Shown here piece by piece: positions 12,304-21,054 of a DNA stretch of 64,000 nt. A model generated the notes under the pieces. It had not been told where the DNA came from and searched no databases. It saw only the letters and a program-made list of their open reading frames with translations. Position numbers and translations under genes: made by a program. The stretch comes from Pseudomonas mohnii. GTDB lineage: Bacteria; Pseudomonadota; Gammaproteobacteria; Pseudomonadales; Pseudomonadaceae. Every line of letters begins with the position of its first letter. Positions within the stretch are counted from its first letter, which is position 1. The DNA lies in contig NZ_FNRV01000001.1 of assembly GCF_900105115.1 (NCBI RefSeq), forward strand, positions 4,077,501 to 4,141,500, given 5' to 3'.

Positions 12304-12321
12304 CGGACAGGCCTCATGGCG

Positions 12322-13119
12322 TTACGAACAGAAGTCCAGTGGCAGGCGGCGTGGCACGAATTGCCCTTTGCCCAGTTGTTCCGCGTCACGCAGGGTGCGC
12401 CACGTGTAGTTAAGTGCAGTCTGTACGGCGCTGGCGAGGTTTTCACCCTGGGCCAGACGGCCGGCGAGGGCACTGGCTAATGTGCAGCCGGAACCGTGAT
12501 AACTGCCCGGCAGGCGCTGACAGGTAAAAGTGTCGCGATGGCCGTCGCGGCTGTAGAGGCGATTATGGATTTCGGTTTCGTCGCCATGGCCGCCGGTGAT
12601 CAGCAGGTGTTTGACGAACGGCAGGAGTTTTTCAGCGCACTCGTCCGCGGTGCCTTCGGGCAGTTCGGCGAGGATGCGGGCTTCGGGAAGGTTAGGGGTG
12701 GCGATGATCGAGAGCGGCAGCAAGCGTTCGCGCATGGCGTAGCCGACTTCGTCCTTGCCCAGGCGTCCGCCGCCGCCAGCGCGCAGCACCGGGTCGCAGA
12801 CCACTGGCAGGTGCGGGTGCGCCGAGAGCAGTTCGACCACGGTGTCGACCATTTCCAGCGAACCGAGCATGCCCAGTTTGACGGCCGCAACCTCGGAATC
12901 GTTGAGCACGGCATTGGCCTGGGCCAACACCCACTCACGGTCGAGGACGCGGAAGTCAGTGACATTGACCGTATCTTGCACGGTCAGGGCAGTGACGGCC
13001 GGAGCCGCATGGCAACCCTGAGCGAGCAGGGCTTCGATATCTGCCTGCAAGCCGGCGCCACCACTTGGGTCGTGGCCGGAGAGACAGAGGACAACGGGGC
13101 GAGAGCTGTAGATATTCAT
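12322..13119 (-). CDS. thiD: Hydroxymethylpyrimidine/phosphomethylpyrimidine kinase
   Basis: Ribokinase-fold enzyme phosphorylating HMP and HMP-P in thiamine synthesis. The N-terminal CLSGHDPSGGAGLQADIEA is diagnostic, and the GSGCTLASALAGRLA segment carries the anion hole and catalytic region. Start chosen at ATG 13119 (MNIYSSRP), giving 265 aa; an upstream in-frame ATG exists at 13140. No TPP riboswitch (CUGAGA-type core) is apparent in the upstream sequence, which instead holds a REPIN. Confidence 0.95.
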   Translation of the reverse strand: MNIYSSRPVVLCLSGHDPSGGAGLQADIEALLAQGCHAAPAVTALTVQDTVNVTDFRVLDREWVLAQANAVLNDSEVAAVKLGMLGSLEMVDTVVELLSAHPHLPVVCDPVLRAGGGGRLGKDEVGYAMRERLLPLSIIATPNLPEARILAELPEGTADECAEKLLPFVKHLLITGGHGDETEIHNRLYSRDGHRDTFTCQRLPGSYHGSGCTLASALAGRLAQGENLASAVQTALNYTWRTLRDAEQLGKGQFVPRRLPLDFCS

Positions 13120-13169
13120 GGTGCGCGAGCTTACCACCAAACATCTTTTTTCGGATGCAGCGACATGCT

Positions 13170-13291
13170 TGTGGCGAGGGGAGCTTGCTCCCGCTCGAGT
13201 GCGAAGCAGTCGTCAAGTCCAATGGCTCGGCGCAACTGACAAAACGTTGGGGCCGCTTCGCAACCTGGCGGGAGTAAGCTCCCTCGCCACA
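13170..13291. repeat. REPIN, GGCGAGGGAGCTTGCTCCC subtype
   Basis: Left half TGTGGCGAGGGGAGCTTGCT and right half AGTAAGCTCCCTCGCCACAA in inverted orientation, about 65 nt apart, in the 406-nt gap between thiD and ladS. This GGCGAGGG subtype differs from the GGGAGCGAG type that dominates elsewhere in the window. Confidence 0.8.
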
Positions 13292-13353
13292 AGTGTTCGC
13301 TCAGGTATTTTTACAACCTGATCAATCAAACAGCTCTAGCTCAATAATCTCCG

Positions 13354-13382
13354 CTGAAAAGCCCGTTCTAGAGCCTTTTCAG
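13354..13382. promoter_or_regulatory. Inverted repeat upstream of ladS
   Basis: CTGAAAAG and CTTTTCAG form an 8-bp perfect inverted repeat with a 13-nt centre, about 35 nt upstream of the putative ladS -10. It could be an operator or part of a hairpin. No known regulator site was recognised. Confidence 0.35.
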
Positions 13383-13413
13383 TAAAAATTTCAGTAGTGC
13401 TCAATGGCCATCA

Positions 13414-13425
13414 ACGGCTATGCTA
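13414..13425 (+). promoter_or_regulatory. Putative -10 region for ladS
   Basis: ACGGCTATGCTA followed by GAGT, identical over 12 nt to the segment upstream of the DUF1820 gene. It lies about 100 nt before the ladS ATG, which would leave a leader of roughly 90 nt. No clear -35 box is present. Confidence 0.4.
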
Positions 13426-13525
13426 GAGTGGATCCAAATCAATAACAGGTAATACCGGTTTTACGTCTGCTCAAAAGGAATGGGGGGCTTCCTGACAGAA
13501 CCGGATAGGCCACGCTGGGGCACCA

Positions 13526-15886
13526 ATGCGCTATTTGCTAATGTTGATGTTGTGTTTGCCCTTTTTGGCGAACGCCGTCGAATTCGATGAGTTCACTCAA
13601 AGCCTCCCCCTGGGCCGATCCCTGCAGGTGTTTGAAGACGCAAGTGGTCAGGCGACCATTGCGGACGTGCGCGCACAAGCGGCGGCCGGCAACTTCAAAT
13701 CCCACGACAAAGCCACCCTCAATGCCGGGTACTCGCGTTCGGTGTTCTGGCTGAAAATCGACTTGCAGTACCGCCCGACCAACCCTGCGGCGCAACGGAC
13801 CTGGCTGCTGGAACTGGCCTACCCGCCCCTCGATCACCTTGATCTCTATCTGCCTGATGCAACCGGTAACTATCAAGTGGTCCGTCAGACGGGCGATGCA
13901 TTACCCTTTTCCAGTCGCGAGATCCGTCAGAACAACTACCTGTTCAGTCTGAACTTCACCCCCGGCCAGACCCAAACCCTGTACCTGCGCTTGCAAAGTG
14001 AGGGCTCGATCCAGGCGCCGGTGACATTGTGGTCAAGCACCGCCTACCTCGAAGAGCAGCCGGTCCGACTCTATGTGTTGGGCCTGATCTATGGCGTGTT
14101 GCTGGGGATGCTGGTCTACAACCTGTTCATCTACCTCAGCGTGCGCGACACCAGTTATCTCTATTACATTGTCTACATTGCCTCGTTCGGGCTGTATCAA
14201 CTCTCTGTGAACGGCGCTGCCGTAGAGTATTTCTGGCCGGACAATCCCTGGTGGACCAACGCCGCGACACCGTTTTTCATCGGTTGCGCCGGGCTGTTCG
14301 GCAGTCAGTTCGCTCGCAGCTTCTTGCAGACGGCCACCCACAGTCGCTGGCTCGATCGCCTGTTGCTGGCATTGGTGGCGTTCAGCGCGCTGGTGGTCGG
14401 ATTGTCCTTGATGACCAGTTACGCCCTGGCCCTGCGCCTGGCCACGGCGCTGGCGCTGACCTTTACCGTGGTGATTTTTTCTGCGGGGATTTTCGCCTGG
14501 CTACGTGGTCTTCGAGTGGCGCGGTATTTCATCATTGCCTGGTCGGCTTTTTTGCTGGGCGGCATCATCAACACGCTGATGGTGCTGGGTTATCTGCCGA
14601 ACGTGTTCCTGACCATGTACTCCAGCCAGATCGGTTCGGCCATCGAAGTGGCACTGCTGTCCCTGGCCCTGGCCGACCGCATCAATGCGATGCGCGAACA
14701 GCAGGCGCAAACGTTGTTCGACGCCGGGCAAAAACTTGAAGTGCTCAACCAGCAACTGGCCCACAGTAACAAGCTAAAGGACGAGTTCCTTGCCACCTTG
14801 ACCCATGAACTGCGCACGCCCATGAACGGGGTGATCGGCTCGCTGGAGCTGATGCAGACCGTCGAGATGGACCCCGAGCTGGAGCAATACCAGCAAACAG
14901 CCGCGGGATCGGCGCGGGAGATGATGCGTATGGTCAACGGCATCCTGACCCTGACCGAGTTGCAGGCCGGCAAGCTCAAGGCTTATCCGACGACATTCAG
15001 TTTGCGCGGTGTGGTCGAGGCGTTGCGTGTGCAATTCGAAGGCAGTGCGTCGAGCAAATCGCTGGACTTCAAGGTCGACGTGGCACCCGGCGTGCTGGAC
15101 CGATTGCATGGCGATAGCACCAAGTTGGCGCAATGCCTGGAATGCCTGCTGGATAATGCGATCAAATTCACCAAGGTCGGAGGGTTGGCGTTGCGGGTAA
15201 CGGGTAAAACCGTCGAGCCTGACCGACTCGCGCTGTCCTTCGCGGTGATCGACACCGGCATCGGCTTTACCGATCTGGGGGAGGCGACCATGTATCAACG
15301 CTTCTTTCAGCTCGACGGTTCGATGACCCGTGAATACGGTGGTTTGGGCGTGGGTTTGGCCATCTGCCGGCAGTTGGTGGAGTTGCTTGGCGGACGCCTG
15401 ACCCATCGCTCCGAGCCTGGGCGTGGGAGTCGCTTCCAGCTCGATGTCGAGTTCGAAGTGCCGGCGCCGGAGCGTTCGACGGTGCCCTTTATGGCCCGGG
15501 ATTTCCCGCTCCTGCGCCTGCCGCAGGATTGCTCGGTGTTGCTGGTGGACGAAAACAGCATCAATCAGTTGGTGATGCGCGGCATGTTGCTCAAGCTCGG
15601 TTTCCGGGTCCGCACGGCTGACAGCGGCCAAACCGCACTCGAATTGTTGCAGTGTGAAACCTTCGACGCCGTGCTGCTCGATTGTCAGTTGCCGGCCCTG
15701 GATGGTGTGTCGTTGTGCTGCCAGATTCGCGCCTTGCCGGGCTGCGCCGAGGTGCCGATATTCATCATCGCACTGGGCGTTGAACGGGAGCGCTGCCCGA
15801 CCGGCGCGTTGATCGACTACCTGAACAAACCGGTGAAATTCGAAGATTTGCAGGCTGCGCTCTATCGACGGGTGCTTTGCGCGTAA
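13526..15886 (+). CDS. ladS: LadS-type hybrid sensor histidine kinase
   Basis: Inner-membrane hybrid kinase of 786 residues. Order: signal peptide, periplasmic 7TMR-DISMED2 domain (about 25-165), 7TM DISM bundle (about 175-385), HisKA with phospho-acceptor His427 in LTHELRTPMNG, HATPase (LLDNAIKFT, VIDTGIGF, GLGVGLAICR) and a C-terminal receiver with Asp719 in LLDCQLP and Lys in NKPVKF. In P. aeruginosa LadS is a calcium-responsive sensor that promotes GacS/GacA signalling and RsmY/RsmZ expression. Architecture, length and position beside thiD match that protein. Ligand and Gac link here are inferred from homology and gene order. Confidence 0.85.
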   Translation: MRYLLMLMLCLPFLANAVEFDEFTQSLPLGRSLQVFEDASGQATIADVRAQAAAGNFKSHDKATLNAGYSRSVFWLKIDLQYRPTNPAAQRTWLLELAYPPLDHLDLYLPDATGNYQVVRQTGDALPFSSREIRQNNYLFSLNFTPGQTQTLYLRLQSEGSIQAPVTLWSSTAYLEEQPVRLYVLGLIYGVLLGMLVYNLFIYLSVRDTSYLYYIVYIASFGLYQLSVNGAAVEYFWPDNPWWTNAATPFFIGCAGLFGSQFARSFLQTATHSRWLDRLLLALVAFSALVVGLSLMTSYALALRLATALALTFTVVIFSAGIFAWLRGLRVARYFIIAWSAFLLGGIINTLMVLGYLPNVFLTMYSSQIGSAIEVALLSLALADRINAMREQQAQTLFDAGQKLEVLNQQLAHSNKLKDEFLATLTHELRTPMNGVIGSLELMQTVEMDPELEQYQQTAAGSAREMMRMVNGILTLTELQAGKLKAYPTTFSLRGVVEALRVQFEGSASSKSLDFKVDVAPGVLDRLHGDSTKLAQCLECLLDNAIKFTKVGGLALRVTGKTVEPDRLALSFAVIDTGIGFTDLGEATMYQRFFQLDGSMTREYGGLGVGLAICRQLVELLGGRLTHRSEPGRGSRFQLDVEFEVPAPERSTVPFMARDFPLLRLPQDCSVLLVDENSINQLVMRGMLLKLGFRVRTADSGQTALELLQCETFDAVLLDCQLPALDGVSLCCQIRALPGCAEVPIFIIALGVERERCPTGALIDYLNKPVKFEDLQAALYRRVLCA

Positions 15887-15984
15887 CAGGGCGAAAGCGC
15901 CGGCAGTTAGGCAGATATGACACTTTGATCGGCCCAATGGCGGTGCTTAACTGAGGTCCCTTGGCTGACCAAAGGAGCCCCGTC

Positions 15985-17634
15985 ATGAACCTGCATCAGT
16001 TTGCCGAAACCCACGAAGTCACCAACCAGCCACCGTCTCTGGACGGCATCAACCTGTATCGCATCGACTTGCCGTTGCAGGAGTGGTCGCGGCGCTTCGG
16101 GGCCGGTTGGGCCGAATCGCGGATCGATGCGTACGGTGCGCTGGCGGGCGGGCCGCTGATGGAAGCGGGATTCCTGGCCAATCAGAACAAACCGGTGTTC
16201 AACAGTCACGACCGCTTTGGCCATCGTATCGACCTGGTGGAGTTTCACCCGGCCTATCATCAACTGATGCGCACGGCGATCGAGCATGGCCTGACCTCGC
16301 TGCCCTGGGCACACCCCCAGGACGGTGCCCATGTTGCCCGTGCTTGCATGACGTATTTGCACAGCCAGGCCGAAGCCGGCAGTGGCTGCCCGCTGACCAT
16401 GACGTTCGCCAGCGTGCCGGCACTGCGTCTGCAGCCGGATCTGGCCAGACAATGGCTGCCGAAAATTCTGGCCACCGAATACGACCCGCGCAACGTCGGC
16501 ATGGTCCATAAGGCCGGGGTCACCATTGGCATGGCCATGACCGAGAAACAGGGTGGCACCGACGTTCGTGCCAACACCACCAAGGCTTATCCGGTCGGTG
16601 CCAGCGGTCCTGGCCAGGCTTACGAACTGGTGGGGCACAAGTGGTTCTGTTCGGCGCCGATGTGTGATGCCTTTCTGACGCTTGCGCAGACGGACAAGGG
16701 CTTGACCTGTTTCCTGCTGCCGCGCCATCGCCCGGATGACACGCGCAATCAGTTCTACATCCAGCGCCTGAAAAACAAACTCGGCAACTGCTCCAACGCC
16801 TCCAGCGAAGTGGAGTTTCGTGGTGCGCTGGCGTGGATGGTCGGCGAAGAGGGTCGTGGCGTTCCCACCATCATCGAAATGGTGGCCATGACCCGCTTCG
16901 ATTGCATGGTCGGTTCCAGTTCGCTGATGCGCCAGGCCCTGACCCAAGCCAGCCATCACTGTGCGCACCGCTCGGTCGGCGGCAAATTGCTCGGCGAACA
17001 GCCATTGATGCAAAACGTGCTGGCGGACCTGGCACTGGAAAGCGAAGCGGCGCTGGCCTTGAGCTTGCGCATGGGCCGGGCGCTGGATCATCTGGAGAGT
17101 GAGCAGGAAGCGAAGTTCGCCCGACTGGTGACGGCGGTGGGCAAGTACTGGATCTGCAAGCGCGCGCCAGCCATGATCAACGAAGCCGCTGAATGCATGG
17201 GAGGGGCCGGATATGTCGAAGACAGCATCCTGCCGCGGCTGTACCGCGAGGCACCGGTCAACTCGACGTGGGAAGGCTCCGGCAACGTGCAATGCCTCGA
17301 TGTGCTGCGTGCGCTGTCCAAAGAACCTGGCGTGCTGGACGTATTGTTCAACGAGCTGGGCGACGGCCATGGCGACAAGCGCCTGGCCGCGCACATCAAT
17401 CGGTTGCAGACGGCCTTCAAGGACACCAGCGACATTCAGTATCGTGCCCGGCAATTGACCGAAGACATCGCCCTGGGGCTGCAGGCCAAGTTGCTGCTGG
17501 AGGCGGGCAATGCGGCGGTCAGCGATGCCTTCATCGCCAGTCGACTGGATGGAGGTGGCCGGGTATACGGTGCGTTGCCCCGTGGACTGGATGTGGAAGC
17601 CCTTGTCACTCGCTCGTCTGCACAGGGGGTCTGA
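15985..17634 (+). CDS. AidB-like acyl-CoA dehydrogenase
   Basis: Flavoprotein of 549 residues, the size of E. coli AidB (an isovaleryl-CoA dehydrogenase/DNA-protective member) rather than the usual ~380-residue dehydrogenase. Diagnostic segments: MTEKQGGTDVRANT near the FAD site, GAGYVEDSILPRLYREAPVN and WEGSGNVQCLDVLRAL near the C-terminus. The ATG at 15985 has AAAGGAG 7 nt upstream and is preferred over a TTG at 15961. It follows ladS on the same strand after about 100 nt. The natural substrate, and whether the alkylation response is involved, cannot be told from sequence. Confidence 0.88.
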   Translation: MNLHQFAETHEVTNQPPSLDGINLYRIDLPLQEWSRRFGAGWAESRIDAYGALAGGPLMEAGFLANQNKPVFNSHDRFGHRIDLVEFHPAYHQLMRTAIEHGLTSLPWAHPQDGAHVARACMTYLHSQAEAGSGCPLTMTFASVPALRLQPDLARQWLPKILATEYDPRNVGMVHKAGVTIGMAMTEKQGGTDVRANTTKAYPVGASGPGQAYELVGHKWFCSAPMCDAFLTLAQTDKGLTCFLLPRHRPDDTRNQFYIQRLKNKLGNCSNASSEVEFRGALAWMVGEEGRGVPTIIEMVAMTRFDCMVGSSSLMRQALTQASHHCAHRSVGGKLLGEQPLMQNVLADLALESEAALALSLRMGRALDHLESEQEAKFARLVTAVGKYWICKRAPAMINEAAECMGGAGYVEDSILPRLYREAPVNSTWEGSGNVQCLDVLRALSKEPGVLDVLFNELGDGHGDKRLAAHINRLQTAFKDTSDIQYRARQLTEDIALGLQAKLLLEAGNAAVSDAFIASRLDGGGRVYGALPRGLDVEALVTRSSAQGV

Positions 17635-17648
17635 TCACGACTGACCCC

Positions 17649-17741
17649 CTGTAGGCGCGAGCTTGCTCGCGATAGCGGTATCTCAGTCAACCCATCTGTC
17701 GATTGATATACCCTCATCGCGGGCAAGCCCGCTCCCACAGG
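17649..17741. repeat. REPIN with mismatched halves
   Basis: The left half (CTGTAGGCGCGAGCTTGCTC) is of the CGAGCTTGCTCG subtype and the right half (CGGGCAAGCCCGCTCCCACA) of the GGGCTTGCCC subtype. Both lie in the gap before amn. Confidence 0.75.
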
Positions 17742-17846
17742 GTTTTTGGTGTGTGCAATATTTTTTGTAGCTGCATGCCACTGTTCCCGTGAAGCGACGA
17801 TGCAGGCAAGATGAAGGCCTGCAAGTCAGAACACAGGATGCTGATC

Positions 17847-19310
17847 GTGACCGAAGCTTTTATTGTCGTTCAAACCGCCGAGCAAGCCGTTGACCGGCTT
17901 GCGCTCTTGCACAATCGTGCAACCACCGCACTGAGCCAGGCGCTCAAGCGTTACCTCAAGGATCGCGTCGAGCCCGATGCCGAGCAGCGGGCATTGTTCC
18001 GTTATCCCGAACTGCGTCTGACCTACCTTTGCCAGGGCGAAGTCCCGCAGACCACCCGCGCCTACGCCAAGGTCCAGTTGCCAGGCACCTACAGCGTCAC
18101 CGTCACCCACCCTTCGGCGTTCCGTAAATACCTGCTGGAACAACTTGTGCCTTTGATGCACGACTTCACCGTGACTGTAGAGGTCGGTGTCAGTCAGCAA
18201 AACATCCCGTATCCGTATGTCGTCGAACAGGGCGATGAGCTGGCCGGCTCTGGCGTCACCGCTGCCGTGCTGGCTCGGGTGTTCCCGAGCACCGACCTGT
18301 CGGCGGCGACCGACGGCATTGCCGATGGTTTGTACGACTGGGAAAACACCGATCCGCTGCCACTGGCGCTGTTCGATGCCGCACGGGTGGATTTCTCCCT
18401 GCGCCGACTGGTGCATTACACCGGCAGCGACTGGCGTCATGTACAGCCGTGGATTCTGCTGACCAACTACCACCGTTACGTCGACCAGTTCATCGTCCAT
18501 GGCCTTGAACAATTGCGCAAAGACCCGCGTTTCGTGCGCATGGTACTGCCGGGCAACGTGATCATCGAAAAGAGCATGGACCACGGCGAAGCCTCGGCGA
18601 TTGCCGCCGGCGTGGTTTGGCACCGCTACCAGATGCCGGCCTATCACCTGATCGCCAGCGACGGTCACGGGGTGACCCTGGTGAACATCGGCGTCGGCCC
18701 GTCCAATGCCAAGAACATCACCGATCACCTGGCGGTGCTGCGTCCGCACTGCTGGCTGATGATTGGTCACTGCGGCGGCTTGCGTCAGTCGCAGACCATT
18801 GGCGACTACGTGTTGGCGCACGCCTACATGCGCCGCGACGGGATTCTCGACCGGGTGGTACCACCGAACATTCCGATCCCGGCCCTGGCCGAAGTGCAGA
18901 TGGCCTTGCAGCAAGCGGCGGCCAACATCACCGGCGAGCAAGGCGACCAATTGAAGAAACGCCTGCGCACCGGCACCGTATTGACCTACGACGACCGTAA
19001 CTGGGAACTGCGCTGGGCCCAGGAGCGTCCGCTGATCAACCTGTCTCGCGCCGTCGCGGTGGACATGGAAAGCGGCACCATTGCTGCCCAGGGCTATCGC
19101 CTGCGTGTGCCTTACGGCACGTTGCTCTGCGTGTCGGACAAGCCGCTGCACAGTGAAATCAAGCTGCCGGGCTCGGCCAACGCCTTCTATGAGCGCGCGG
19201 TCAGCCAGCATTTGAAGATCGGCATCGAGGCGGTGGACTTGCTGCGCACCGAACTCAACTCGCTGCACTCGCGCAAACTGCGCAGCTTCGACGAGCCGCC
19301 GTTCCGCTAA
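17847..19310 (+). CDS. amn: AMP nucleosidase
   Basis: Hydrolyses AMP to adenine and ribose 5-phosphate and so adjusts adenylate pools. An N-terminal AMN-specific domain is followed by a nucleoside phosphorylase-like catalytic domain containing GVTLVNIGVGPSNAKN and VDMESGTIAAQGYRLRVPYG. About 487 aa. I favour the GTG at 17847 (product begins (M)TEAFIVVQTAEQ), with AGGA at 17835-17838; ATGs in frame at 17811 and 17838 are alternatives. Monocistronic between a REPIN and rluE. Confidence 0.93.
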   Translation: MTEAFIVVQTAEQAVDRLALLHNRATTALSQALKRYLKDRVEPDAEQRALFRYPELRLTYLCQGEVPQTTRAYAKVQLPGTYSVTVTHPSAFRKYLLEQLVPLMHDFTVTVEVGVSQQNIPYPYVVEQGDELAGSGVTAAVLARVFPSTDLSAATDGIADGLYDWENTDPLPLALFDAARVDFSLRRLVHYTGSDWRHVQPWILLTNYHRYVDQFIVHGLEQLRKDPRFVRMVLPGNVIIEKSMDHGEASAIAAGVVWHRYQMPAYHLIASDGHGVTLVNIGVGPSNAKNITDHLAVLRPHCWLMIGHCGGLRQSQTIGDYVLAHAYMRRDGILDRVVPPNIPIPALAEVQMALQQAAANITGEQGDQLKKRLRTGTVLTYDDRNWELRWAQERPLINLSRAVAVDMESGTIAAQGYRLRVPYGTLLCVSDKPLHSEIKLPGSANAFYERAVSQHLKIGIEAVDLLRTELNSLHSRKLRSFDEPPFR

Positions 19311-19416
19311 CGGTTTGTCATGGTCATTTAGCGGTCGGGGCAAGGGCGTGGCAGTGGTAATTATTGATGGCGCGCCCTAGCATTAGCAGCCCTGACCGTT
19401 AGATGTCTCTTTTGCC

Positions 19417-20052
19417 ATGTCCCGTCCTCAACGTCCTGTTTCCCGCCGTCCTGGCGCGAAGCCATCCCCTTCGGCCCCGCGCCGTGTCGCCAAGGCGCCA
19501 CCGGCCGAGCCCAAACTGATCCTGTTCAACAAGCCGTTCGATGTGCTGACGCAATTCAGCGATGGCGAAGGTCGGGCGACGCTCAAGGACTTTATCGATA
19601 TTCCGGGAATTTACCCCGCCGGACGGCTGGACCGTGACAGCGAAGGCTTGCTCCTGCTGACCAACGACGGCCAGCTACAGGCGCGGATCGCCGACCCGAA
19701 ACACAAACTGGCCAAGACCTATTGGGTGCAGGTGGAAGGTGAGCCGAGCGCCGAGCAGTTGCAGCGCTTGCGTGACGGTGTCGAGTTGAACGACGGCATG
19801 ACCTTGCCCGCCGAGGCGCGGCAACTGGATGAACCCGAGTTGTGGCCGCGCAATCCGCCGGTGCGCTTTCGCAAGAGTGTGCCAACCCGTTGGCTGGAAC
19901 TGGTGATTCGCGAGGGGCGAAACCGTCAGGTGCGCCGCATGACGGCGGCGGTCGGACTGCCGACGTTGCGCCTGGTGCGGGTCAGAATCGGCGACTGGAC
20001 CATCGAAGGGCTTGATCAGGGCCAGTGGAAGGAAGTGCCGGCACGCTTATAA
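19417..20052 (+). CDS. rluE: RluE-type 23S rRNA pseudouridine synthase
   Basis: RsuA/RluE family enzyme, 211 residues, expected to form pseudouridine in 23S rRNA (position 2457 in E. coli). Catalytic Asp72 lies in [17 protein letters not shown]. Other conserved parts are [23 protein letters not shown] and [21 protein letters not shown] basic, Pro-rich N-terminal tail of about 30 residues replaces the S4 domain. The last 6 nt overlap the converging DUF2788 gene. Confidence 0.93.
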   Translation: MSRPQRPVSRRPGAKPSPSAPRRVAKAPPAEPKLILFNKPFDVLTQFSDGEGRATLKDFIDIPGIYPAGRLDRDSEGLLLLTNDGQLQARIADPKHKLAKTYWVQVEGEPSAEQLQRLRDGVELNDGMTLPAEARQLDEPELWPRNPPVRFRKSVPTRWLELVIREGRNRQVRRMTAAVGLPTLRLVRVRIGDWTIEGLDQGQWKEVPARL

Positions 20053-20256
20053 GGTGCCGGACTCGATCAATCCGATCACCACGCTCTTGATCACGAACGC
20101 CGCCACGCCAAGGCCCAGCACGAAGAACAGAATGAACGAGCCGAAACGCCCGGCCTTGGACTTCTTCGCCAGATCCCAGACGATGAAACCCATGAAAATG
20201 ATCAGGATGGAGACCAGGCCGGTCATCATCCACTCTTCGAAAACTGCAGGATCCAT
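20047..20256 (-). CDS. DUF2788 small membrane protein, 69 aa
   Basis: Two predicted membrane helices ([20 protein letters not shown] and [20 protein letters not shown]) joined by a short basic loop KKSKAGRFG. It matches the DUF2788 family found in Pseudomonas and relatives; the function is unknown. Its 3' end overlaps the rluE 3' end by 6 nt on the opposite strand. ATG at 20256 gives the expected short N-terminus [10 protein letters not shown]. Confidence 0.87.
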   Translation of the reverse strand: MDPAVFEEWMMTGLVSILIIFMGFIVWDLAKKSKAGRFGSFILFFVLGLGVAAFVIKSVVIGLIESGTL

Positions 20257-20370
20257 TGAACATCTCCAGCGCGGGCGAGGCTAATAGGGCGCGGGGAGTA
20301 TACGCCTCGCTGGGGGAGGGCAGTATTGACCTGCGGCGGTGTGTCGCAGTCATTCGTCGGCTGTTGCGGC

Positions 20371-20452
20371 CCCATCGCGAGCAAGCTCGCTCCTACAGTT
20401 GATCCTGGTGCGCTGAAGATCCCCTGTAGGAACTGGCTTGCCAGCGAAGGCG
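20371..20452. repeat. REPIN with mismatched halves
   Basis: Left half ATCGCGAGCAAGCTCGCTCC (CGAGC subtype) and right half TGTAGGAACTGGCTTGCCAG (GGCTTGCC subtype), inverted. It ends 4 nt before the stop codon of the Lrp-family gene, so it sits at that transcript's 3' end. Confidence 0.75.
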
Positions 20453-20455
20453 CCC

Positions 20456-20935
20456 TTAGCTACGAAGATGAGTCAGCGGCAGCTCAGTGCTGTTCAAAAC
20501 CTGATTCAACACAAAACTGGAGCGCACGCTGGTCACGCCTTCAATTCGCGTCAGGTGCCCCAGCAGCAGTTTCTGATAGTGGTCCATGTCCGGCACCACG
20601 ACCTTGAGCTGATAATCGGCATCCATCCCGGTCACCAGGCTGCATTCCAGGACTTGCGGCAAGGTACGGATAGCCGCTTCGAAGTTCTCGAAGCGCTCTG
20701 GCGTATGACGGTCCATGCCGATCAGCACATACGCCGTCAGGCTCAGGCCGAGCATCTTGCGGTCGAGCAGGGCGACCTGGCGGGAAATGTAGCCGTCGTC
20801 CTCCAGTTGCTTGACCCGCCGTGAGCAGGGCGACGGTGACAGGCCGATGCGTTCGGCCAGCTCCTGATTGGAGATGCGTGCATCACGCTGCAATTCAGCC
20901 AAAATGCTCAGGTCGTATCGGTCGAGTTTGCTCAT
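20456..20935 (-). CDS. Lrp/AsnC family transcriptional regulator
   Basis: Feast/famine regulator of 159 residues: N-terminal winged HTH (SKLDRYDLSILAELQRDARISNQELAERIGLSPSPC region) and C-terminal RAM/AsnC ligand-binding domain (ECSLVTGMDADYQLKVVVPD). The ATG at 20935 (MSKLDR) follows a TTG that could extend it by one residue. The upstream region has AT-rich sequence with repeated TTGCGCAA/TTGAGCAA-like elements that could be autoregulatory sites. The amino-acid effector is unknown. Confidence 0.92.
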   Translation of the reverse strand: MSKLDRYDLSILAELQRDARISNQELAERIGLSPSPCSRRVKQLEDDGYISRQVALLDRKMLGLSLTAYVLIGMDRHTPERFENFEAAIRTLPQVLECSLVTGMDADYQLKVVVPDMDHYQKLLLGHLTRIEGVTSVRSSFVLNQVLNSTELPLTHLRS

Positions 20936-21054
20936 CAATCAGGCCTTTGTCATAACTATTGCGGCAGATTATCTATCCAGGGTTAAAAATTGCGCAAGTA
21001 GTGTTTATTTGAGCAATCTTCGCAATCCTCTGCTGGCTCTCCGAGCCTATTCTT

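Noticed and set aside
12304..12321. TPP riboswitch near thiD/thiE
   Set aside because: The gap between thiD and thiE is only 18 nt, and no CUGAGA-type thi-box was found upstream of thiD.
15907..17454. Minus-strand frame of 515 codons opposite the acyl-CoA dehydrogenase
   Set aside because: Shadow of the AidB-like gene, which has clear conserved motifs and a good ribosome site.
17826..19343. Minus-strand frame of 505 codons opposite amn
   Set aside because: Antisense to AMP nucleosidase, covering it almost exactly; no recognisable domain.
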